Shown: positions 8,729 through 15,077 of the stretch, piece after piece
Layout of the letters: each line of letters starts with the position of its first letter
How positions within the stretch are numbered: position 1 is the stretch's first letter
DNA from: JANQPX01 sp039197065
GTDB taxonomy: Bacteria; Pseudomonadota; Alphaproteobacteria; Geminicoccales; Geminicoccaceae
DNA: 19,667 bases
Direction of reading: 5' to 3'
NCBI GenBank assembly: GCA_039197065.1
Contig: JBCCUL010000029.1
Span: forward strand, 1-19,667
The notes under the pieces: model-generated
Told to the model about the DNA's origin: nothing
What the model saw: the letters and a program-made list of their open reading frames with translations, nothing else
The model's database searches: none
Program-made: the position numbers and the translations under genes

Positions 8729-8836
8729 ACCCGCCGATGGCGGCGTTGGTCAAATCACTGGCAGGCGCGGTCAAGACCGAGAACGGCGCGTTGTCCTATC
8801 CCTTGATCATCAGATCCGAGACAAGGGAGATATCTC

Positions 8837-9664
8837 ATGCCGACCCAACCCATCCTTATCATCGGCGCCACAGGCAAGACCGGCTCGCGCGTGGCGACCA
8901 GACTCGAAGCGAAGGGGCTGCCCGTTCGACGCGGCTCGCGCAGCGCCGCCATCCCGTTTGATTGGGAGGCGCCGGAGACCTGGCCGGCAGCACTGGAAGG
9001 CGTCGCCTCGGCCTATGTCACCTACTTCCCCGATCTTGCTTTTCCCGGTGCGGTCGACAAGGTCGAAGCCCTCGCGGCGGCGGCGAAGAGCGCCGGTGTC
9101 AGCCGCCTTGTCCTGTTGTCGGGCCGAGGCGAGCATCATGCCCGCCTCGGCGAGGATGTCATCCGCCATTCCGGCGTTGACTTCACGCTCGTTCGGTCAG
9201 CCTGGTTCGCGCAGAACTTCTCGGAGGGGTATCTGAGAGATCCGGTCCTCGCCGGCGTCCTCCCCATGCCGGGCGGCGATATCCAGGAGCCGATCATCGA
9301 TATCGAGGACATTGCCGATGTGGTGGTCGCGGCCCTGACCGAAGATCGGCACTCAGGCGAGCTTTACGAGGTTACCGGCCCGCGCCTCATGACGTTCGCC
9401 CAGATGGCCGACATGCTGTCCTCGGCGACGGGGCGAACCATCCAGCACATTCCGATATCGTTTGACGACTTCCACGCAGGGATCGCCAAGGCCGGCGACG
9501 ACTTCGTCGCTGATGTGTTCACGGCGATCGCGCGGGAAACCCTCGATGGACGCAATGCACATGTCACCGACGGCGTGGAGCGAGCGCTTGGCCGGGCGCC
9601 CAGGGACTTCTCCGACTTTGCCCGATCCGCCGCCCGAACGGGTGCATGGACGACAGCAGCCTGA
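8837..9664 (+). CDS. NmrA-like NAD(P)-binding protein (atypical short-chain dehydrogenase/reductase)
   Basis: 275 residues, a typical length for the family. The Rossmann motif GATGKTG is at residues 10-16, and R31/R32/R34 after the second strand suggest a preference for NADP(H). Later conserved parts are VSRLVLLSGRGEHHA, FTLVRSAWFAQNFSEGYL and VTGPRLMTFAQMADML. The catalytic Tyr-x-x-x-Lys pair of classical reductases is not evident, so it may be a redox sensor or a small-molecule reductase. The ATG has GGGAGA 7 nt upstream. It follows the AraC gene on the same strand, a common pairing for this family. The substrate is unknown. Confidence 0.85.
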   Translation: MPTQPILIIGATGKTGSRVATRLEAKGLPVRRGSRSAAIPFDWEAPETWPAALEGVASAYVTYFPDLAFPGAVDKVEALAAAAKSAGVSRLVLLSGRGEHHARLGEDVIRHSGVDFTLVRSAWFAQNFSEGYLRDPVLAGVLPMPGGDIQEPIIDIEDIADVVVAALTEDRHSGELYEVTGPRLMTFAQMADMLSSATGRTIQHIPISFDDFHAGIAKAGDDFVADVFTAIARETLDGRNAHVTDGVERALGRAPRDFSDFARSAARTGAWTTAA

Positions 9665-9894
9665 CGCCATCAGGCCGGGAAAGGAGCGATGCCCTATCCG
9701 GCTGGTTCCTGGTTTTCGTCCAAATCGCCATCCTGGCCTACGCGTTTGTCGGCGCGATCTTCCTCGCTCTCGCAGGTTTCGTAAAGCTAGAGCATTTCCA
9801 GGGCAAGTCGATCCAGCCCGCACCCCCTCCCGACCACCCAATGCAAGGGTACCCTATGGGTGGTCGGGAGGGGGTGCGGGCCGGTGCCGCGTAA
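9646..9894 (+). CDS. Possible small membrane protein whose C-terminus is encoded by a repeat element
   Basis: 82 residues overlapping the last 19 nt of the nmrA-like gene. Residues about 20-46 (GWFLVFVQIAILAYAFVGAI and following) form one strong hydrophobic segment. From residue 48 onward (LEHFQGKS to RAGAA) the frame runs through the repeat at 9787-9916, so this tail is repeat-derived. There is no clear Shine-Dalgarno. It may be a real single-pass protein with an altered C-terminus, or a chance open frame; I lean slightly to chance. Confidence 0.3.
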   Translation: MDDSSLTPSGRERSDALSGWFLVFVQIAILAYAFVGAIFLALAGFVKLEHFQGKSIQPAPPPDHPMQGYPMGGREGVRAGAA

Positions 9895-9916
9895 ACCTGA
9901 CTAGAAAATGCTCTAG
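9787..9916. repeat. RIME-like palindromic repeat element with a nested 25-bp inverted repeat
   Basis: The outer arms CTAGAGCATTT (9787-9797) and AAATGCTCTAG (9906-9916) are inverted copies. Nested inside is a perfect 25-bp inverted repeat (9816-9840 with 9857-9881), C-rich on the left arm, around a 16-nt centre that contains the palindrome GGGTACCC. Elements ending in CTAGAGC/GCTCTAG are scattered between genes in Hyphomicrobiales (RIME-type repeats). It lies between convergent genes, so its transcript can fold on either strand and may act as a 3' stabiliser or an inefficient terminator. There is no T-run. It carries no gene for its own mobility. Confidence 0.8.
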
Positions 9917-10035
9917 ATCGATCCTCGGGCGAAGGCGATCAGGAACCAGATCAGCAGCACGACACCGGCTGCGCCGACGATCTCCGGCCACCAGCCAAAC
10001 TCGTAGATTTCATGTTCTTCGTCGTTGGTATCCAT
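9913..10035 (-). CDS. 40-residue single-pass membrane protein at the end of the TRAP operon
   Basis: A short gene beginning MDTNDEEHEIYEFGWWPEIV, followed by a hydrophobic segment GAAGVVLLIWFLIAFA (21-36) and RGSI. The acidic, aromatic N-terminus precedes a single transmembrane helix with a basic C-terminal end. The ATG at 10035 has AGGAAC 6 nt upstream and starts 13 nt after the dctM stop, so it is very likely translated as the fourth gene of the transporter operon. Its TAG stop (9913-9915) falls inside the terminal CTAG of the adjacent repeat, so the original C-terminus may have been longer. I do not recognise a family. By position it could assist assembly or regulation of the TRAP permease; that is inference. 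Confidence 0.65.
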   Translation of the reverse strand: MDTNDEEHEIYEFGWWPEIVGAAGVVLLIWFLIAFARGSI

Positions 10036-10048
10036 GATCGAGTTCCTT

Positions 10049-11356
10049 CTACAGGCCTGGCAGCCAAAGGGCGATTTGCGGGAAGGCCATCACGAGCGCC
10101 AGGCCGATGATCTGGAGACAGATGAAGGGCAGCACGGCGAGAAATATCTCCTGCAGCGTCACGTCTTTCGGCGCCACGCTCTTCAGATAGAAACAGGCGG
10201 GTCCGAAAGGCGGGGACAGCATGTAGATCTGGATATTCATCGCAAACAGGATGCCGAACCAGACCGGGTCGTAGCCTAGCTGAATGACGACCGGCGCGAA
10301 GATGGGCACGGTGATGAAGACGATGGCGATCCATTCGAGAAACGTGCCGAGGAAGAAGATGATCGCCATCATGATGATGATCACCACGATCGGCGCGACT
10401 TCGAGCCCGGTCAGGATGCCGCCGAGGAACCGCGTGCCGCCCAGGAGGTTGTAGATGCCAACGAGGCTCACCGCGCCGATGATCAGCCAGAGGATCGAGC
10501 CGGTGGTCAGCATGGTCGCCCAAAGCGCCTCTCGGATGCCTTGAATGGTTAGCTCCTTGCGCGCTGCGGCAACGAGCAGCGAGCCGACGGCGCCGATGGC
10601 GGCGGACTCCGTGACCGTCGCGATGCCACCATAGATCGAGCCGAGGACGCCGAAGATCAGGAGGAAGGGCAGGATCAGGCCCTTGAGGAAGGACAAGCGC
10701 TGGATCAGCGGAAGCTGCGCTTCGGGGGCGTCGTAGATCGGGCCCATCGCCGGGTTCATTCTTACGCGGATCAGCACGTAGATGATGTAGAGCGAGGCCA
10801 AAAGCAGGCCGGGGCCGATACCTGCGGTGAACAGATCACGGACCGAAACGCCGGCCTCAGCACCATAGACGATGAGGACGACGCTTGGCGGGATCAGCGT
10901 GGCAAGTGAACCCGAGGCGCAGAGAACGCCGATCGACAGCTTGCGGTCATAGCCGAGGCGAAACATCTGCGGCAGTGCGATCAGGCCAAGGAGCACGATC
11001 TCCCCGCCGACGATCCCTGACATGGCGGCCAGCATAACGGCGACCAGGCAGGTCTGCACGGCGACACCGCCCTGCATGCGCCCGCCTAAGATGGCCATCG
11101 AGTTGAAGAGTTCCTTGGCGACCCCGGATCGCTCCATGATGTTCGCCATGAAGACGAAGAACGGCACGGCGATCAGCGCTTGCTTGTCCATGACCTTGGT
11201 GACGGCCGAGGTCACCAGGATGAAGCCGTTGGTGCCGAAGGAAAGATAGGCCGTGGCGACCGAGATGAAGAGCGTCGAGGCGCCAAGCGGCACCCCGATC
11301 GCCATGAGGGTGAAGAGAGCGAGGACGATGAAGAGCGTGATGAGTTCGATGCCCAT
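10049..11356 (-). CDS. dctM: TRAP transporter large permease subunit (DctM)
   Basis: 435 residues from the ATG at 11356. This start has GGGAG 7 nt upstream and shares its A with the dctQ stop (TGATG); a GTG at 11359 is the alternative. The protein is almost entirely hydrophobic with about 12 membrane segments and shows DctM hallmarks: GIPLG-like IGVPLGAS near the N-terminus, the SGIVGGEIVLLGLIALPQM stretch, GYDRKLSIGVLCASGSLATL, then IPPSVVLIVYGAEAGVSV, and ISDLF-like VRDLFTAGIGPGLLL. DctM forms the sodium-coupled translocation channel with DctQ and receives substrate from DctP. It resembles the subgroup annotated for mannitol/chloroaromatic-type transport, but the substrate cannot be read from the sequence. 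The cluster context points to a sugar acid. Confidence 0.93.
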   Translation of the reverse strand: MGIELITLFIVLALFTLMAIGVPLGASTLFISVATAYLSFGTNGFILVTSAVTKVMDKQALIAVPFFVFMANIMERSGVAKELFNSMAILGGRMQGGVAVQTCLVAVMLAAMSGIVGGEIVLLGLIALPQMFRLGYDRKLSIGVLCASGSLATLIPPSVVLIVYGAEAGVSVRDLFTAGIGPGLLLASLYIIYVLIRVRMNPAMGPIYDAPEAQLPLIQRLSFLKGLILPFLLIFGVLGSIYGGIATVTESAAIGAVGSLLVAAARKELTIQGIREALWATMLTTGSILWLIIGAVSLVGIYNLLGGTRFLGGILTGLEVAPIVVIIIMMAIIFFLGTFLEWIAIVFITVPIFAPVVIQLGYDPVWFGILFAMNIQIYMLSPPFGPACFYLKSVAPKDVTLQEIFLAVLPFICLQIIGLALVMAFPQIALWLPGL

Positions 11357-11868
11357 CACTCGACTCCCATCTCGGTCGGCTTGGAATGCTCCTTCGAGGG
11401 CGTGAGGAGGTTCGCGAGGAGCTGGAGGAAGTAGATGATGGCGGCGATGACGAACATCGTCTTGATGTAAGTGGGCGACGGCGGATCGAAGGCGCTGCCC
11501 GAGGTCTGTGGCGCCTGGAGAACCTTCACCATCGGATCCCAGAGCATGATGACCAGCCCCGCCACACCGACCATCGAGATGGCGATGGCGATCTTTTTCA
11601 TGCGGTTCCAGGCGGCCTCGCCGATCAGGAGTTCCATCGTGGTCACGGTGATGTGGCGGCGTTGCTGGGTGACGGCGCCGACACAGAGGAGCCAGGCGGT
11701 GGCGACCAGCATCATGATGGTTTCAGACGTCCAGGAGGTCGGGGCACCCAGCGCATAACGGGTGAAGACCTCGTAGACCGAAAGGGCAATGGCCGCGAGG
11801 TAAAAGGGCCCGCAGGCCTTGCCGAGAAAGACCGAGATCTTTCCCATGACATCGACAAATGTCTTCAT
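11356..11868 (-). CDS. dctQ: TRAP transporter small permease subunit (DctQ)
   Basis: 170 residues from the ATG at 11868; an upstream TTG at 11901 would add 11 residues that run into the dctP-dctQ hairpin, so it is less likely. Four hydrophobic segments are visible (about 16-34, 45-65, 92-111, 139-157). The conserved DctQ region is FTRYALGAPTSWTSETIMML followed by QQRRHITVT. DctQ is the four-helix partner of DctM in the inner membrane. The stop overlaps the dctM start, indicating translational coupling. Confidence 0.92.
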   Translation of the reverse strand: MKTFVDVMGKISVFLGKACGPFYLAAIALSVYEVFTRYALGAPTSWTSETIMMLVATAWLLCVGAVTQQRRHITVTTMELLIGEAAWNRMKKIAIAISMVGVAGLVIMLWDPMVKVLQAPQTSGSAFDPPSPTYIKTMFVIAAIIYFLQLLANLLTPSKEHSKPTEMGVE

Positions 11869-11890
11869 GGAATTCGCCCGCTTGCAAATT

Positions 11891-11914
11891 GGGGCCGGCA
11901 AGGTCGCCGGCCCC
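11891..11914 (-). terminator. Intercistronic hairpin between dctP and dctQ
   Basis: GGGGCCGGC (11891-11899) and GCCGGCCCC (11906-11914) form a 9-bp perfect stem with a 6-nt loop in the gap between the dctP stop and the dctQ start. No U-tract follows. In operons where a binding protein precedes its permease, such hairpins often protect or partly terminate the upstream mRNA so that more binding protein is made. Confidence 0.6.
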
Positions 11915-11929
11915 GATGCTCACCCAGTT

Positions 11930-12949
11930 TTACTGAAGAAGCCCGATCTGCTTCATGAAGGCGTAATGCGCATCCAGGGCTTTGCGTGCCTCAGGCGATT
12001 TCGCTGCCGTTTCTTCCCAGGCCTTGGCGGCAATCTCGCGGAAGCTGTCCCGCTCTTCCTGGCTCCAGTTGACCACCTGAATGTCGCCACCCGCCATGTC
12101 GGCCTGCACCTGCTGCTTGTCCTGCAGGTCGAGCTGGCGGCGAAGGTCGTCATAGGCGGCATAGAACCAGGTCTCGAGCACCAGCTGCTGGTCCTCGGTC
12201 AGCCCGTCCCAGACACCCTTGTTGATCGTGAACTGGCGGATCGCCATCGAGTGGATGCCCGGATAAAGCGGGAATTTCGCCACCTGATGAAAGCCGCTGG
12301 TGGCGTTGTTGATGTAGGCCGAGGCGTCGGCCGCATCGATCACGCCCTTTTCGAGCGAGGTGAAGACATCGCTGATCGACATCGACACCGGGGCAGCGCC
12401 CGCCATCTGGAACACGGTTGCGGCGAGACCGGAGGGGGAGCGGATCTTCACACCTTCCAGATCGGCCACGCCATTGATCTCGACCTTGGAGACCAGCGCT
12501 TCCTTGGACACGGCACCGCATCCGACGACATGCATCGCACCCGGCAGGATGGCATCCCACAGCTCCTGCATGGCATCGCGGCCGCCGCCATGGCGGCAGA
12601 ATGTCTGGATCTGTTCCGGTGAGTCGTAACCGGCGATCAGGTCACCCATGATCGCAAAGGCCGGGTTGCGGCCGGTGAAATAGGCGATCGAGTTCATGTC
12701 ACCGCTCAAAACGCCGGCCATCACGGCCTCCGGCGTTTCTTTCCGGTCGACGATCGCATTGACCGGGAAGAACTCAACACTGATTTCGTCGCCGGTCATC
12801 GCCGAGAGCCGGCTGCCCCAGTTTTCTTCCAGATATTGATACTCAAACGCGCCGCTCTGAGCTGACGTCTGCAGTTTCAGCACCGTTTCGGCGCTGACGG
12901 TGGTTGCGGCGAGTGATAAGGCTGCCGCTGCCAGAACTGTCCTTTTCAT
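11930..12949 (-). CDS. dctP: TRAP transporter periplasmic solute-binding protein (DctP)
   Basis: 339 residues from the ATG at 12949, chosen over a longer open frame because it starts a signal peptide (MKRTVLAAAALSLAATTVSA|ET) and has GGAG 8 nt upstream. The binding-protein signature is present: LEGVKIRSPSGLAATVFQMA, then GAAPVSMSISDVFTSLEKGV followed by IDAAD. The Arg of KIRSP is the family's conserved carboxylate anchor, so the ligand is probably an organic or sugar acid. It captures ligand in the periplasm and delivers it to DctQM. It is the first gene of the TRAP operon and is divergent from the GntR regulator, which suggests shared control. Repeated AT-rich sites lie in the region between them. 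Confidence 0.93.
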   Translation of the reverse strand: MKRTVLAAAALSLAATTVSAETVLKLQTSAQSGAFEYQYLEENWGSRLSAMTGDEISVEFFPVNAIVDRKETPEAVMAGVLSGDMNSIAYFTGRNPAFAIMGDLIAGYDSPEQIQTFCRHGGGRDAMQELWDAILPGAMHVVGCGAVSKEALVSKVEINGVADLEGVKIRSPSGLAATVFQMAGAAPVSMSISDVFTSLEKGVIDAADASAYINNATSGFHQVAKFPLYPGIHSMAIRQFTINKGVWDGLTEDQQLVLETWFYAAYDDLRRQLDLQDKQQVQADMAGGDIQVVNWSQEERDSFREIAAKAWEETAAKSPEARKALDAHYAFMKQIGLLQ

Positions 12950-13030
12950 TTGCTTTTCTCCAGCCGTTTTTGGGCCATCCCGATAGATTGAGTCGAACTG
13001 ATTTATCCAATGAAACATTTTTCAACGTAT

Positions 13031-13190
13031 CAGTCAATGCATACATTAAAACATTTGACGGCGCGCGCGCTGCATGCAAACCTCTTGTCAACTGGTGAGG
13101 TGTCATTGTGCTATTAGGGCAAGTTTATGAATTTTTTTGTGCATGCATTATACAATGTCTTGATGGATCTTTTTGTGTATGAATTATATC
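13031..13190. promoter_or_regulatory. Divergent promoter region with repeated operator-like sites
   Basis: Two direct repeats, GTGCATGCATTATAC (13139-13153) and GTGTATGAATTATAT (13175-13189), are 36 bp apart, each preceded by a T-run. A third related site, AATGCATACATT (13036-13047), lies on the dctP side. TACAAT (13151-13156), overlapping the first repeat, could be the -10 of the GntR gene. On the minus strand TTGACT (13037-13032) is a possible -35 for dctP. The layout fits a GntR repressor controlling itself and the transporter. The operator assignment is inference. Confidence 0.5.
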
Positions 13191-13224
13191 GACTGTGCAA
13201 AGGAAGATTGATGGACATCGACTG

Positions 13225-13896
13225 ATGACCAAGGCAGCAAAGGTGACCCGCGTCGATGACGCCTATGAGCGTCTTCGAGAGGAGATTTTGGAAAGCCGCA
13301 TGCCGCCGGGCTTTCAAGCGCCCGAGCCCGAGATTGCCGAGCGCATGGGCATGAGCCGTACGCCGGTGCATGAAGCGCTGATCCGGCTCGAAGGTGATGG
13401 CCTGGTCGCCCTGGTGCCGAGACGTGGCGTTAAGGTGCTGCCGCTTGCACCGGAGGACATGCGCGAAATCTACGAGATCCTGACGGCGCTCGAACCGGAA
13501 GCGGCCGCGAGCGTCGCCGAGGCGCGGTTCGACGCCGAGCAGCTGGCGCCCTTGCATCAGGCGACGGACGACATGGAGCGTGCCCTCGCCGAGAGCGATC
13601 TCGATGCTTGGGCGGCGGCCGATGACCGCTTTCACCGGCGTTTGCTCAATCTTCACGGCAATGGCCGTTTGACGGGTTTCGTCCAGACGCTGTTCGATCA
13701 GGCCCATCGGGCGCGTATGGCGACGCTTCGCCTGCGCGATCTGCCGGTGAAGTCGACTGAGGAGCACCGGGTGATCCTGCGCTGCATCGCCGATGGCGAC
13801 GCCGAGGAGACGCGATCGATCTTCCGCACCCATCGCCGCCGCGCCGCTAAGGAGTTGCTCGGCGTTTTGGAGCGCACGCGACTGACCCATCTTTGA
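13225..13896 (+). CDS. GntR-family transcriptional regulator, FCD (FadR) subgroup
   Basis: 223 residues from the ATG at 13225; a GTG at 13195 would add 10 residues. The winged helix-turn-helix is at about 10-73 (YERLREEILESRMPPG, then EIAERMGMSRTPVHEALIRL and GLVALVPRRGVKVLPL). The FCD ligand domain follows, with the usual metal-binding residues visible in ADDRFHRRLL, EEHRVIL and RTHRRR. Such regulators usually repress catabolic genes until a carboxylate or sugar acid binds. It sits between the divergent TRAP operon and the downstream dehydrogenase and kinase genes. A five-codon reading frame (13211-13225, MDID then TGA) with a good AGGAAG upstream ends in TGATG on this start, hinting at translational coupling. 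Confidence 0.9.
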   Translation: MTKAAKVTRVDDAYERLREEILESRMPPGFQAPEPEIAERMGMSRTPVHEALIRLEGDGLVALVPRRGVKVLPLAPEDMREIYEILTALEPEAAASVAEARFDAEQLAPLHQATDDMERALAESDLDAWAAADDRFHRRLLNLHGNGRLTGFVQTLFDQAHRARMATLRLRDLPVKSTEEHRVILRCIADGDAEETRSIFRTHRRRAAKELLGVLERTRLTHL

Positions 13897-13934
13897 GCCG
13901 GCGGGGGCTGGCGGTTCTGGGAGAGTGAACAGAG

Positions 13935-15050
13935 ATGAGCAATACGAGCTTTCAGATCGCCGTCATCCGGGGCGACGGCATCGGCGTAGACGTCACGGAC
14001 GCCGCCCTTGCCGTCATCGAGGCGGCGTGCGGTCGCATCGGCGGCTTCGCGCTTACTTATGACGACCTGCTGGCAGGTGCCGCCTATTATCAGGAAACCG
14101 GCGAGGACATCGCGCCCGGCGCCGAAGAAGCTGCGGGCGCGGCTGACGCCATTCTGCTCGGCGCGATCGGCCTGCCGGCCGTTCGCCATGCCAACGGCAC
14201 GGAGATCTCGCCGCATCTGAGGCTGCGCGAAAAATTCCAGCTCTATGCAGGTGTCCGGCCGGCCAAGGCCTATCCGAATTCGCCAAAGCGCCTCGCTGAT
14301 CCGCGCGCTGCCGAGATCGATCTGGTGATCCTCCGCGAATCGACAGAAGGCCTCTTCTATTCGGCGGCCGCCCATGGCCGGGACACGGTCGCCAATGACG
14401 ACGAGGTGCAGGACATCCTGCGCATCACCCGGCCGACCACCGAAAAGCTGCACGATTTCGCCTTCGAGCTCGCGCGCAAACGCAAGGCCCGCGGCGGTCG
14501 GGGCAAGGTCACCTGCGTCGACAAGGCGAACGTGTTTCACTCCATGGCGTTCTTCCGAAAGATCTTCGACGAGCGCGCCGCCGGCTTCAGCGACATCGAG
14601 CATGGCCACAACTATGTCGACGCCCAGGCGCTCGATCTGATCCGCCGGCCCTGGGAGTTCGACGTCCTGGTGATGGAGAACATGTTCGGCGACATTCTCT
14701 GCGATCAGGCGGCCGCCCTGGTCGGCGGCATGGGCATGGCGGCCTGCGGCGAGATCGGTGACGTCCACGGCCTTTTCCAGCCGGCCCATGGCAGCGCCCC
14801 CGACATCATGGGCCAGGACAAGGCCAATCCGCTGGCCGCCATCCTGAGCGGTGCCTTGATGCTCGACTACCTGGCCGACCGCTCAGGCCTGGAAGCCCCC
14901 GCCGACGCCGCCGCTTTGATCGAAGCCGCCGTCAGCTCAGGCTTCTCCCAGAACCGGCTCCGGCCCATGGAGTTCGGGGGCGATCAGGGCACCAAAGCAC
15001 TGACCGAAGAGCTCATCACCATCGTCAAAGACCCGGCCACAACCGTCTGA
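13935..15050 (+). CDS. Isocitrate/isopropylmalate dehydrogenase family enzyme (tartrate dehydrogenase-like)
   Basis: 371 residues, the family length. These enzymes oxidise a hydroxy acid with NAD(P) and usually decarboxylate it, using Mg or Mn. Visible residues: IRGDGIG (11-17), LRLREKFQLYAGVRP with R98 and R108, RESTEGLFYS with R134 and Y142, DKANV with K197, YVDAQALDLI with D229, and the signature MFGDILCD with metal ligands D253 and D257 (C256 replaces the more usual Ser), then HGSAPDI for the cofactor. The substrate-selecting segment (ILLGAIGLPAVRHANGTEIS) is unlike LeuB and nearer the tartrate/D-malate group; I cannot fix the substrate. It lies 38 nt after the GntR gene and 27 nt before the kinase, in an apparent operon, and probably acts with the kinase on a C4 sugar acid. 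Confidence 0.85.
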   Translation: MSNTSFQIAVIRGDGIGVDVTDAALAVIEAACGRIGGFALTYDDLLAGAAYYQETGEDIAPGAEEAAGAADAILLGAIGLPAVRHANGTEISPHLRLREKFQLYAGVRPAKAYPNSPKRLADPRAAEIDLVILRESTEGLFYSAAAHGRDTVANDDEVQDILRITRPTTEKLHDFAFELARKRKARGGRGKVTCVDKANVFHSMAFFRKIFDERAAGFSDIEHGHNYVDAQALDLIRRPWEFDVLVMENMFGDILCDQAAALVGGMGMAACGEIGDVHGLFQPAHGSAPDIMGQDKANPLAAILSGALMLDYLADRSGLEAPADAAALIEAAVSSGFSQNRLRPMEFGGDQGTKALTEELITIVKDPATTV

Positions 15051-15077
15051 ATTGGACCTGTCAGGGAGACGTGGATC

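Noticed and set aside
8731..8743. CCGCC/GGCGG hairpin after the AraC gene as a terminator
   Set aside because: Only 5 bp and no T-run, and the next gene on the same strand is close.
11819..12622. 267-residue plus-strand frame opposite dctP
   Set aside because: Antisense shadow of a clear DctP; no ribosome-binding site or motif.
13060..13069. GCGCGCGCGC run near the dctP promoter
   Set aside because: A short alternating run is expected by chance at this GC content and does not fit an operator pattern.
13698..14789. 363-residue frame on the minus strand opposite the GntR and dehydrogenase genes
   Set aside because: It is antisense to two well-supported genes, has no recognisable motif, and reflects high-GC codon bias.
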